From an uncultured Prevotella sp. (GTDB taxonomy: Bacteria > Bacteroidota > Bacteroidia > Bacteroidales > Bacteroidaceae): a stretch of DNA of 42,778 nucleotides. The stretch spans positions 1 to 42,778 of the forward strand of contig CAKQMS010000027.1 in NCBI GenBank assembly GCA_934254985.1, in the 5' to 3' direction. This document shows positions 1-7,693 of this stretch, piece by piece. The notes under the pieces are model-generated. The model was given only the letters and a program-made list of their open reading frames with translations. It was not told the DNA's origin and made no database searches. The number at the start of each line of letters is the position of its first letter. Within the stretch, counting starts at the first letter, position 1. The translations under genes were made by a program, and so were the position numbers.

Positions 1-5
1 CGTAA

Positions 6-49
6 CCCAGGGCGATGCCCTGGGCTATGCGCTTGTTGGGCTTTCAGCC
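6..49. repeat. Double-hairpin intergenic repeat
   Basis: Two back-to-back perfect hairpins: CCCAGGGC (6-13) pairs with GCCCTGGG (17-24) around a GAT loop, and GGGCT (37-41) pairs with AGCCC (45-49) around TTC. The sequence is GC-rich compared with the AT-rich DNA around it. It resembles short dispersed palindromic repeats found between genes in Bacteroidota, but the copy number cannot be judged from one window. It may also act as the terminator of a gene lying before the window. Confidence 0.6.
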
Positions 50-149
50 CGTCCCTGCCTAAATCCGAAACTTTAGTGTAATTATAGCTATGTATTAGCG
101 ATATGTTTGACAAAAAGGTATGTTTTATATGAAAAAAGTGGCTTTTTGT

Positions 150-180
150 TTTGTGGTTTTATTTATTTTGCATAATTTTG
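150..180 (+). promoter_or_regulatory. Bacteroidetes-type promoter for the 222-2049 gene pair
   Basis: A TTTG -33 element (150-153) and a TAATTTTG -7 element (173-180) are separated by 19 bp. This fits the known Bacteroides primary sigma consensus TTTG-N19-21-TAnnTTTG exactly. Transcription should start near 187, giving a leader of about 35 nt. Confidence 0.75.
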
Positions 181-221
181 CAGCATTAATAATAAAATAA
201 CAACCTTAAAGCAATTAGCTT

Positions 222-695
222 ATGAACAAGAAAAGACTATTAAGCATGTTGTTTGTCTCTACATTAGCTTTCGGAAGCATGTCTGCCCAAACAAGTATGG
301 TAGCATACGCTGATGATGGCAAATACTGGACATTCGACATCAACAAGGTCGAGAAAGTGACATTTGAAAGCAAGTCGTTGGCTATCTATACAGATAGACG
401 CAATGCTATCGACTTGAACAAAATTCAGAGTATCAAGTTCGTCGACCAGGCAACAGCAATCAAACCTCAAGTTTCTACTCTCGGTGGCAACCTCTCTCTC
501 CTACGCCGTGGCAACATTGTTAGCGTAAAGGGATGGGACAGCAGCAAGACTGCTACTGTGGCTATCTATAGCGCAAACGGTCAGATTGTTGACCAGCGCA
601 AGGGATGGAATGGTGCTGATATCGACTTGAGCAACCTCGGTCGTGGAGTGTACATTCTTAAAGTAAACAACAAAACATTAAAATTGACATTATAA
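222..695 (+). CDS. Small exported protein with a C-terminal sorting-like domain
   Basis: 157 residues. The N-terminus is a clear Sec signal peptide (MNKKR, then a hydrophobic stretch ending near SMSAQ). The C-terminal ~75 residues have the pattern of type A T9SS C-terminal domains: strands, a V-A-I-Y-S-A-N-G-Q segment, then I-D-L-S-N-L-G-R-G-V-Y-I-L-K-V and a basic end (K-L-T-L). This suggests export and possibly attachment at the surface through the type IX system. The middle (residues 25-75) is short and has no recognisable catalytic domain. The next gene starts 4 bp downstream, so the two are probably co-transcribed. Cargo function is unknown. Confidence 0.8.
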   Translation: MNKKRLLSMLFVSTLAFGSMSAQTSMVAYADDGKYWTFDINKVEKVTFESKSLAIYTDRRNAIDLNKIQSIKFVDQATAIKPQVSTLGGNLSLLRRGNIVSVKGWDSSKTATVAIYSANGQIVDQRKGWNGADIDLSNLGRGVYILKVNNKTLKLTL

Positions 696-699
696 TATT

Positions 700-2049
700 A
701 TGAAGAAGTTTTTTACACTTATACTTTGTGCCGTAGCTTGTCTTTCAGTATATGCACAGAATACAGACTTTAACCGTTTGGTTATCCGCGATAAGGGTGG
801 ATATATTCATCCATACGCTATCAACAACCTCGATAGCATGTTCTTCCATCAAATCGATGGCCGTGTAGCTGCTGACATCGAAATTAAGGATGTTGCTATC
901 AAAAAAGATGAAAATACTAAGGATTCTGTCACTCTCGCCGTTACTCGTTCAGAGAGCTGTAAATCTTACAAGATAACATGTGTTACTAAGCCTATTGCTG
1001 ACGTTTTGACTAACGATGCTGCATGCGCAGGTTATTTTGATCAGATTAAGTCTAATGTCTACAATCAGGATTTTACAAATGCGGGCTTGACAGGTTTCGA
1101 TTTCGCATTCCAACCTAAGACCGAGTATGCAATCATCACTTTGGGCTACGATGAAATCGGAACTCCTTGCGAAATGGTAAAGGCTTATTTCACAACTCCT
1201 GCTCTCCCTATTAAGGGTAACCCAGAGGTAAAGTATGAAGTTGCCGATGTTCAACCATTTTCTATTAGCATGACCTTCAAGCCAAACAGCGATGTTGGCG
1301 GTTATGCTGTTACTTTGTTTGGTAAGGGAGAGGCTGAACAGCAGTTCAAAATGTGGGCTGCAAGATTTGGCTTTGCAAACATCGGCGAAATGGTTTATGC
1401 ATTTGGCTACAAGGGCGTAGCTGGCAAAGACACTACATTCGTTTGGAAAGATGAGACACCTAACACAGAATACGAAATCTATGTTCAGCCTTGGGATAAG
1501 AATGGTACTTTGACCGACTATTTCATGATTCCTGTAACAACAGCTAAGCTTGGCGGTGAAGGTGTTGCTGAGTCTACTATCGCATTTGGTGATTTTAAGA
1601 AGGATAAAAATACTGATCAATGGTATCAGGAGGTTGTTGTAACAGAAAACGACCAGTGCGCATGTCACTTTGTAAATCTCTATACCGAAGAAGAGTGGAG
1701 CGTAGGTGAAGACTCTATCAAGCGTGCTATCATTAATATCTGTAATAATCCATTCTATAAGCCTATTGTCTATGGAAGTGAGACTGCTTACATTTATGCA
1801 AATCCTGAAACTACATACTATGCCGCTGTATGGTCTCAGAATGCGAATGGCGAGTGGGGTCCATTGGTATCTAAGAAGTTCACTACTCCTAAGGTTTCTG
1901 ACGAGCTTAGCAAGCGTCACAACATGAAGGCTGCTACTCGCGTAGTAGAAAACAAGGTTGCTAAGTCTGCAAATGGTCCTGTATTTACTTTGGACGACCT
2001 TAAGAAGTTTATGACTGTTAAGGGTGGACTTAAACTAACAGGCAAATAA
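700..2049 (+). CDS. Exported FN3-like protein of unknown function
   Basis: 449 residues with a Sec signal peptide (MKKFFTLILCAVACLSVYAQ). The remainder is beta-rich and looks like two or three fibronectin-III-like modules, with segments such as P-N-T-E-Y-E-I-Y-V (~260) and P-E-T-T-Y-Y-A-A-V-W-S (~365) that match the late strands of FN3 folds. No catalytic motif is visible. It starts 4 bp after the preceding exported-protein gene and is followed by a strong terminator at 2102, so the two genes form a unit. Both begin their mature part with a similar short segment (Y-A-D-D-G-K-Y and V-I-R-D-K-G-G-Y), which hints at a common lineage-specific family. A role at the cell surface is inferred. Confidence 0.8.
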   Translation: MKKFFTLILCAVACLSVYAQNTDFNRLVIRDKGGYIHPYAINNLDSMFFHQIDGRVAADIEIKDVAIKKDENTKDSVTLAVTRSESCKSYKITCVTKPIADVLTNDAACAGYFDQIKSNVYNQDFTNAGLTGFDFAFQPKTEYAIITLGYDEIGTPCEMVKAYFTTPALPIKGNPEVKYEVADVQPFSISMTFKPNSDVGGYAVTLFGKGEAEQQFKMWAARFGFANIGEMVYAFGYKGVAGKDTTFVWKDETPNTEYEIYVQPWDKNGTLTDYFMIPVTTAKLGGEGVAESTIAFGDFKKDKNTDQWYQEVVVTENDQCACHFVNLYTEEEWSVGEDSIKRAIINICNNPFYKPIVYGSETAYIYANPETTYYAAVWSQNANGEWGPLVSKKFTTPKVSDELSKRHNMKAATRVVENKVAKSANGPVFTLDDLKKFMTVKGGLKLTGK

Positions 2050-2101
2050 ATCTCGTAGGAGACTATCTCCTGAATAATTCAGCAATACAAACATATATTT
2101 A

Positions 2102-2138
2102 GGGCTAAGAATTTCATTCGGAATTCTTAGCCCTTTTT
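2102..2138 (+). terminator. Rho-independent terminator
   Basis: GGGCTAAGAATT (2102-2113) pairs perfectly with AATTCTTAGCCC (2122-2133) around an 8-nt loop and is followed by five T. It ends the 222-2049 unit. Confidence 0.9.
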
Positions 2139-2489
2139 CTGTGTACACTCAGCAAATATTCAAGCCTTCTCTATAATGCGCGTATGTACATTATTTATAT
2201 AAGTGATGATGTGCAAAAAATAAGTGTATTTTTGGCTCATCAAGAAAACTATGGGGGTTCACACAGTAAGTCGTGGGTTTCAAATAATAGGACCCTCTCA
2301 TAATGGTTCGTTAACTAATTTTTTTTTAAATTTGCGATGCATTAAGCAAAATTTATGCGTCAAACTGCCGTAAAGATATGAATGGGTGATTATGATCAAC
2401 TTAAACGAATTACAACCTTCTGTCCACGGTACGTCACGAGCAAAAAAGAGTGAACAATGTTTATACGTTTAATTTAATTTTCAACTAAA
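2139..2489. other. Intergenic region with a possible promoter for the collagen-like lipoprotein
   Basis: About 350 bp without a supportable gene. A TAAATTTG box at 2327-2334 fits the Bacteroidetes -7 element, but no TTG lies 19-21 bp upstream, so the promoter call is tentative. It would leave an AT-rich leader of about 150 nt. There is no Shine-Dalgarno site before the ATG at 2490, which is normal for the phylum. I recognise no riboswitch or tRNA here. Confidence 0.4.
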
Positions 2490-5400
2490 ATGAGAAAGAA
2501 AGTTTTTAGTGCACTGCTCTTCGGAACTCTCGCTGTAGTTTCGACGGGTTCTCTCGTTTCTTGTAAAGATTACGATGACGACATCACTAACTTACAGAAT
2601 CAGATTAACGAACTTAACACTTTGGTTAAGACTATCCAAGGCCAGATTGAAAAGGGCGCTATCTTGACTGCTGTAACTCCTACAGCTAATGGTGTTACTG
2701 TTGAATTGAGTAACGGTAAAACCTATGACATCACTAATGGTCAGAAGGGTGATGCTGGTGTTGACGGTACTGTATGGAAGATCGGTGAAAACGGAAACTG
2801 GTGGAGTTCTACCGCTGGAGCTGCTTTCGTAGACACTGGTATGGCTGCTCAAGGCGCTAAGGGCGACAAGGGCGACAAGGGTGATAAAGGCGACAAGGGT
2901 GACACTGGCGCTGCTGGTGCTGCTGGTGCTGCTGGTGCTGCAGGCGCAACTGGTGCTACAGGTGCTAATGGTAAGGATGGTAAGTACTATGTTCCAAATG
3001 AGCAAACCGGTACATTCTGGGTTTACAACGATGGCGACAAGGCTGCTTACGACTCAAAAATCTCTTATGTTGCAGCTGCAACTGTTTCTGCAGTTTGGGA
3101 AAAAGACAAGCTTACAATTAACAATGTAGAAGGCGCTACTGATAAGAAGGTTGTTATCAACTTGACAACTGAATTGAAGTCGCTTGTGTTCAGCCCTGAC
3201 TTCTACTATGGTGGTATCGAGGCTTTGGATGTTGCTTCATTCAAGTATATGCCATTGAAGTTGAAAGCTGTTAATGCTAATGCAGACAATGCTGCTGATG
3301 CTCCTACTAATGCAGCTACCGAGTACTTTACTTATGCTCCTGAGTTGAATGCTACTTATTTCTTGAATCCTTCTAACGCTAAGATTAATACCGAGGATCT
3401 TAAGAAGTATAAGTTCCTTCCTTATGACAAGGAGTATTCTCGTGCTATTGCAAGCACCGACTTTACTGTAACTAAGGCTGAGGAGAAAAATGGTCAGGTT
3501 ACTGTTTATGCAAGCTACAATGGTGAGGAAATCAAGAAGTTGTCTGACAACAAGGTTACTGTTATCGCATTGCAGTATACAGGTGATGACAATGTTGTAA
3601 CTTCTGACTTCGCTGCTATCAGAAATACTAACTGGGAGAAATTGGCTCTCAACAATCCTAAGGGTGGTGTGAATGGTCACGTAGCTGGCGACGATCACCT
3701 CTATACAACTGCTGCTGCTGCTATTGCTGCTCCTGCAACTGTTGAAGTAGGTTGGGATAAGACTATCGACTTGCGTGAGTATGTTAACACAGACCGCGTT
3801 AAGGAAGGTACAACAGAGTGCAAGGCTTGGGACAAGAACGCTGCAGCTGGTACTGTAGATAAGATTGGCTTCAAGTATGTATTCGAGTTGGTAGGTTATG
3901 AGACTGGTATAAACGTTACTAAGCAGAGTGTACATGCAGCAATCGCTGATGATGGTTACACACTTCGTCCACAGATGCCTAAGGATGGTGTACAGCAGGC
4001 TTATGGCGCTGAGCAGAGCAAGGCTACTATCGATAAGGAACCATTGGTACGTGTATCTCTCGTTGATACAAAGAACAAGAATCAGGTTGTAGCTGTTGGT
4101 TACATGAAGCTTAAGATTGTTCTTACTCCTGTTGCTGACGTTAATCCAGATCCTCTTGATATGGGCGTACAGAAGAAGGCTTATACTTTGGCTTGTGATG
4201 ATAATGCTTACTTGACACAGGAATTGTTGTGGCACGATGTTGAAGAGAAGATTATCGCTAAGATTAATGTTTCTAAGACAGACTTCCATAATAACTATGA
4301 ATTGGTAGGTACAGTAGCTGATGCTCAGCAGTTCTCTTCTACAGATGGTACTGTAGCAACAACTAAGGTTGGTGTTGTTTCTCAGACAACTGCCGATATT
4401 GATGGTACAGAAACCCAGATTCTCAAGTGGGTTGTTAAGAATCAGGAGGCTTACACTGCATTCAAGGCTGGTAAGAAGGAATTGTTTACTCTTGTATGCT
4501 ATCAGAACAAGACAAATGCTAAGGATAAGGTATTCTTGAAGTTCACTTGGACTCCTGAGGCAATTAACATCAAGCCAGAGACTTCTTTCTCTAATGATAA
4601 CAAGATTAAGTCTTATTGGTATGCTGCAAACGATCCTGCTGCAGGTACTGGTTGGAACGAAATCCACGGTAACGTTGAGGTTGTTGGTTCTTCTAACAAT
4701 ACTGTAAACGGTGCTGTTACTGATGCTGCTAACGATGAGTTCGTATTCAATATCAAGAATACTCTCGTAGGTAACGAGTTGAAGGTTGCAAAATTGGCTT
4801 CTCCATATAATGGTCTTAACACCCGTTTGACTACTTCATTCGAATTTGTTAAGGGTCATGGTCTTTATGTTAACACTACTGGCGATAAGTTGTACGCTGA
4901 TGCTCAGTGTACTACCCACCTCGTTGCTACATTGGATAAGGCTAAGGGTATCGTTACTTTGAACAATGGCGATAAGGCAAAGGAACTTTTGAATGCTTAT
5001 GGTCATACTACTAAGGCAGAACTTGAAAAGAGCCTTACAGCAAGAGTTAAGGTTATTGCTAAGGTTTGTGGTAACATCAATGTTCCTGTTTCAGAAAACG
5101 AGTTCGATGTTAAGTTCATCCGCCCAATCTCTGTAACAAGTGCTTCTGCTACATTTACTGATGCTGCTGGTACCAAGAAGGATTTGAGTCTTACATTCAA
5201 GGATTGGCGTAACATGGGCTTCACCGATGCAAGCCGCGTTCCTTCTACTGCTAACTTCTTCGCTTACTATGGCGTTAAGAGCATTGCTTTGGATACCAAT
5301 AATGCAACTACCGACTTGAATGGCAACGCTGCTGACAAGCTCAAGGTTGTTGCTCCTAACATTAAGCTCGGTTACATAGCTCCTGCTGGCAACGGTACAC

Positions 5401-5564
5401 AGATCGTAGAAGATGAGTATGGTCAGATTACATATGAGAACCTTGGTAACACCGTAGGTACATTCCATATCGTAATTCCTGGTACTGTAACTTACGATTG
5501 GGGTATGCTCCCAATTAAGGTTCAGGTAACTGTTAATGGAACAGTTTCTGCAAAGCGTCACTAA
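2490..5564 (+). CDS. Large surface lipoprotein with coiled coil and collagen-like Gly-X-Y repeat
   Basis: 1024 residues. An SPII signal ends in the lipobox L-V-S-C, with Cys25 followed by K-D-Y-D-D-D, an acidic tether typical of Bacteroidales surface lipoproteins. Residues 27-57 form a short heptad coiled coil. Residues 64-120 resemble the DUF4988/PL29 N-terminal region (W-K-I-G-E-N-G-N-W-W). Residues 122-164 are 14 consecutive Gly-X-Y triplets, four of them GDK and four GAA, a collagen-like stretch. The following ~850 residues are beta-rich, with no catalytic motif I recognise. The lipid anchor, coiled coil and collagen stretch suggest a trimeric stalk presenting a large head, so adhesion or structure is more likely than enzymatic activity. 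It is a single-gene unit with its own terminator. Confidence 0.85.
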   Translation: MRKKVFSALLFGTLAVVSTGSLVSCKDYDDDITNLQNQINELNTLVKTIQGQIEKGAILTAVTPTANGVTVELSNGKTYDITNGQKGDAGVDGTVWKIGENGNWWSSTAGAAFVDTGMAAQGAKGDKGDKGDKGDKGDTGAAGAAGAAGAAGATGATGANGKDGKYYVPNEQTGTFWVYNDGDKAAYDSKISYVAAATVSAVWEKDKLTINNVEGATDKKVVINLTTELKSLVFSPDFYYGGIEALDVASFKYMPLKLKAVNANADNAADAPTNAATEYFTYAPELNATYFLNPSNAKINTEDLKKYKFLPYDKEYSRAIASTDFTVTKAEEKNGQVTVYASYNGEEIKKLSDNKVTVIALQYTGDDNVVTSDFAAIRNTNWEKLALNNPKGGVNGHVAGDDHLYTTAAAAIAAPATVEVGWDKTIDLREYVNTDRVKEGTTECKAWDKNAAAGTVDKIGFKYVFELVGYETGINVTKQSVHAAIADDGYTLRPQMPKDGVQQAYGAEQSKATIDKEPLVRVSLVDTKNKNQVVAVGYMKLKIVLTPVADVNPDPLDMGVQKKAYTLACDDNAYLTQELLWHDVEEKIIAKINVSKTDFHNNYELVGTVADAQQFSSTDGTVATTKVGVVSQTTADIDGTETQILKWVVKNQEAYTAFKAGKKELFTLVCYQNKTNAKDKVFLKFTWTPEAINIKPETSFSNDNKIKSYWYAANDPAAGTGWNEIHGNVEVVGSSNNTVNGAVTDAANDEFVFNIKNTLVGNELKVAKLASPYNGLNTRLTTSFEFVKGHGLYVNTTGDKLYADAQCTTHLVATLDKAKGIVTLNNGDKAKELLNAYGHTTKAELEKSLTARVKVIAKVCGNINVPVSENEFDVKFIRPISVTSASATFTDAAGTKKDLSLTFKDWRNMGFTDASRVPSTANFFAYYGVKSIALDTNNATTDLNGNAADKLKVVAPNIKLGYIAPAGNGTQIVEDEYGQITYENLGNTVGTFHIVIPGTVTYDWGMLPIKVQVTVNGTVSAKRH
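2853..2981 (+). repeat. In-frame 9-bp tandem repeats encoding collagen-like Gly-X-Y
   Basis: The DNA consists of near-identical 9-bp units (GGCGACAAG type, then GGTGCTGCT type) in two blocks. Unit gain or loss keeps the frame and would change stalk length. Third-position variation between copies shows that it is not a fresh expansion. Confidence 0.8.
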
Positions 5565-5592
5565 TAACTTTTAGTTTCGAATAATAACTTTT

Positions 5593-5630
5593 ATAGGCAG
5601 GCATGGTTATAGGCATGCCTGCCTATTTTT
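5593..5630 (+). terminator. Rho-independent terminator
   Basis: ATAGGCAGGCATG (5593-5605) pairs perfectly with CATGCCTGCCTAT (5614-5626) and runs into a T tract. It lies 28 bp after the lipoprotein stop. Confidence 0.92.
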
Positions 5631-5648
5631 CCTTACTGATTTTAAGAT

Positions 5649-6233
5649 ATGAAGAAATTTAGTTTATCATTGAGCGTGATGATGCTCTTTGCAGCGTTTG
5701 CGCTGGTTGGATGTAAGGATAAACCACAACCTGCTGACAAGACTGGTTTTGAGATGAACCTTACAAACGAAGACTCTACTAATGTTATCAATTTAGTAAA
5801 TACATTCTTTGAGTATGCTGAACATGGCAAATACGATGAGGCTGCTGCTATGCTCTACATGGATAATGTAGACTCTGTTTACGAAGAACCACAACCTTTA
5901 GACAATGCACATATAGCAAAGGTTAAGCAGATGCTCTCGTCGCTTCCTATCATTCGCCATGAAATCAACTACGTGAAGTTTGAACAAACCTACTCTAACG
6001 AGGTTAAATGTACAGCTATCATAGCTGAAGCAAAGGGCGATATGCCTGAGATAAAGACAGTGTTCTATTTCAAGCCTTACGACTATCTTGGTTCGTGGCG
6101 TCTATGCATGATAGATTCATATAATGGCGATCGCACCATCATAAATAATGAGCACCAAGACTCTCTTACTGATATGTATAATATGCAGATGAGAGAGAAG
6201 TATCAAAAGAATAAACTTCAAAACAAGAAATAA
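5649..6233 (+). CDS. Small lipoprotein, possibly NTF2-like
   Basis: 194 residues. The SPII signal (MKKFSLSLSVMMLFAAFALVGC) places the lipidated Cys at residue 22. The mature part opens with a short charged linker, then a helix-rich segment (I-N-L-V-N-T-F-F-E-Y-A-E-H-G-K-Y-D-E-A-A) followed by strands. That order resembles small NTF2-like lipoproteins of the DUF4878/lumazine-binding type, but the match is by impression only. No catalytic residues are evident. The DUF1573 gene starts 2 bp after the stop codon, so the pair is almost certainly co-transcribed and may act together in the envelope. The basic C-terminus (residues 183-194) is probably unstructured. Confidence 0.75.
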   Translation: MKKFSLSLSVMMLFAAFALVGCKDKPQPADKTGFEMNLTNEDSTNVINLVNTFFEYAEHGKYDEAAAMLYMDNVDSVYEEPQPLDNAHIAKVKQMLSSLPIIRHEINYVKFEQTYSNEVKCTAIIAEAKGDMPEIKTVFYFKPYDYLGSWRLCMIDSYNGDRTIINNEHQDSLTDMYNMQMREKYQKNKLQNKK

Positions 6234-6235
6234 CA

Positions 6236-6622
6236 ATGGCTCGTCTGGTTGTTTTATTGTTGCTTCTTGCCTCTTTTGTTAATATAGTGGTTGCTGATAA
6301 TACTTCGCAAAAAGGTTATCTTGATATAAAAGAGTCGAGTTTCAACTTCGGTAAGTTTCCCAAAAAGCAAGTTCGGGTTTGCGTCTTTGTTTTCAAAAAT
6401 ACAGGCTCTGCGCCTGTGGTGATAGAGAATGCCAGCACTCCTTGCAACTGTACCTCGGTGAAATTCCCTCGACAACCAATTATGCCAGGCAAGAAGGCTT
6501 ACATCTCTGTATACTATAATGGAAAGAACTATGCTGCAGGGCATTTCCGTAAATCTGTAGATATTCATTCTACTGCTTCCAATAGCGTAATCCGACTTTT
6601 CATCTCTGGTGTTACAGAATAG
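6236..6622 (+). CDS. DUF1573 domain protein, exported
   Basis: 128 residues: a signal peptide (about 20 residues) followed by a single DUF1573 domain. The family pattern is visible: F-N-F-G-K-F-P near residue 37, V-F-K-N-T-G-S-A-P-V-V-I-E, then the T-P-C-N-C-T cysteine pair and the I-M-P-G-K-K-A turn. DUF1573 proteins are immunoglobulin-like (ASPM/Hydin-type) beta sandwiches common in Bacteroidota; their biochemical role is not established. The gene starts 2 bp after the lipoprotein gene and is followed by a terminator, so it closes a two-gene operon. No lipobox is present, so the product is probably periplasmic or loosely attached. Confidence 0.85.
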   Translation: MARLVVLLLLLASFVNIVVADNTSQKGYLDIKESSFNFGKFPKKQVRVCVFVFKNTGSAPVVIENASTPCNCTSVKFPRQPIMPGKKAYISVYYNGKNYAAGHFRKSVDIHSTASNSVIRLFISGVTE

Positions 6623-6645
6623 CTGATAATTGTTTTTGAGCATAG

Positions 6646-6693
6646 AAAAGAGTCGTATCATCACCTATTAGTTATGATGCGATTCTTTTATTT
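6646..6693 (+). terminator. Rho-independent terminator
   Basis: A 16-bp stem with two G-U pairs (6646-6661 with 6674-6689) starts in an A-run and ends in CTTTT, then ATTT. It ends the lipoprotein-DUF1573 operon and could work in both directions. Confidence 0.8.
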
Positions 6694-6781
6694 CGTCATC
6701 TTCGTGTGTTAGTTTCACACATTAAGCATAGGCGTTCACACAACAATAGTTACATTGTTTCTTAATTTGGTTTTAATTTTA

Positions 6782-6993
6782 TATCTTTGTAAAGGGGATA
6801 TTTTGGACATAAATGATTTCTCATAGGATATTTTTATTACAATAATGAACTTCTATTTTAGTTTATAAATTTTTAAAACAAATTCATATCTTAATATTAC
6901 AAGCAGTTAATAACTTTATTGGATTATAATTTTTGCATTTAATTAGAGTCAGCGGTGGTCTTGAGTTCGTGAGAACTTGAGACCATTATTTTG
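6782..6993 (+). ncRNA. Candidate small RNA between promoter-like box and terminator
   Basis: The 675-bp gap between DUF1573 and LytTR contains no plausible ORF. A TATCTTTG -7 box (6782-6789) lies downstream of T-rich DNA, and a strong hairpin (TGGTCTTGAGTTC 6956-6968 with GAACTTGAGACCA 6973-6985, two G-U pairs) is followed by ATTATTTTG. A transcript of about 195 nt would run from about 6796 to 6993. A second, weaker -7-like box lies near 6930. The -33 element is poor, so this is a hypothesis; the hairpin itself is certain. Confidence 0.3.
6956..6993 (+). terminator. Hairpin terminator of the candidate small RNA
   Basis: A 13-bp stem with two adjacent wobble pairs and a GTGA loop, followed by an AT-rich tail with a run of four T. 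No protein gene precedes it within 330 bp, which is the main reason to suspect a non-coding transcript. Confidence 0.6.
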
Positions 6994-7155
6994 TTTGTAT
7001 GGCTTATATTTTGTTCTAAGTGGTTGATATATAGATAAATATCTTGGCGGGGGGGGTAATTCTTGATATAATAAATTGCTCATATTGGTTCATTCTTAGC
7101 TTTTTGAGCAATAGTTAAGTAATAGTTAAAAGAGTTTAAACAGTGAAAGATTTTG

Positions 7156-7185
7156 TTGATTCTTTCTATATTTTTCGTATCTTTG
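7156..7185 (+). promoter_or_regulatory. Promoter for the LytTR-OmpA pair
   Basis: TTG (7156-7158), 19 bp, then TATCTTTG (7178-7185). A TTTG at 7152-7155 is an alternative -33 with 22-bp spacing. The predicted start near 7192 gives a leader of about 105 nt to the ATG at 7298. An uninterrupted run of eight G lies about 100 bp upstream (7049-7056). Confidence 0.65.
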
Positions 7186-7297
7186 CTATTGGTAACTCAC
7201 TAAAGTCCATAATTGGGCTAAGCGAGAGATAAAGTAAATCTTAAACTTGAATATATATCCTAAACCAAAATATACACTCAGAACTAATTCTCCGACT

Positions 7298-7672
7298 ATG
7301 TTGCAGGTATTCATAAATTCTCGATCTGGTTTCGCTGTCATCAATCTTGAAAAGGTGGTTTACCTTAAAGCTGACGGCAACTATACAGACTTTTATTTCA
7401 ACGATGGTAAGACAAAGACTCATTTGTCTACTCTTTCATCGTTTCTCAAAGATATTGAGGCTGCATATGCTGATGCTAATGTTCCTTCGCCTTTCTTCAG
7501 AATGGGACGTAGTTATATTATAAACACGGAGTATGTGTCTTCGGTCAACATACTGAATGGTATGTTGACTTTCGAATCAGATATCATAAAACCAATCGTT
7601 TCTAACAAAGCAAATCTTCGTTCGCTTCGCGACTTTTTGGTAGACAAGTATAAGTCGCAGATACATAAATAA
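7298..7672 (+). CDS. Stand-alone LytTR DNA-binding regulator
   Basis: 124 residues from the ATG at 7298. The open frame extends back to a TTG at 7247, but homologous proteins begin near the first beta strand, so the ATG is preferred. The LytTR fold is clear: V-V-Y-L-K-A-D-G-N-Y-T-D-F-Y (the recognition-associated segment), L-S-S-F-L-K-D-I-E, F-F-R-M-G-R-S-Y-I-I-N and the C-terminal S-N-K-A-N-L-R-S-L-R-D-F-L. There is no receiver domain, so it is not a classical response regulator and must sense its signal otherwise or act constitutively. It lies 21 bp upstream of an OmpA-family gene in the same orientation, which suggests the pair share a transcript and that the regulator controls envelope functions. 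Confidence 0.88.
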   Translation: MLQVFINSRSGFAVINLEKVVYLKADGNYTDFYFNDGKTKTHLSTLSSFLKDIEAAYADANVPSPFFRMGRSYIINTEYVSSVNILNGMLTFESDIIKPIVSNKANLRSLRDFLVDKYKSQIHK

Positions 7673-7693
7673 TTCACACTTTTTATTTCAATT

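Noticed and set aside
949..1920. 323-codon open frame on the minus strand
   Set aside because: It is opposite the exported FN3-like protein, has no recognisable motif, and its composition is that of a reversed coding sequence.
3237..4667. 476-codon open frame on the minus strand
   Set aside because: It is an antisense shadow of the collagen-like lipoprotein gene, with Leu/Ser/Ile-rich composition and no domain, promoter or start context. The sense frame has a signal peptide, repeats and a terminator.
7247..7297. TTG start for the LytTR gene, adding 17 residues
   Set aside because: TTG starts are rare in this phylum, the extra residues are unlike the family and the ATG at 7298 begins just before the first strand.
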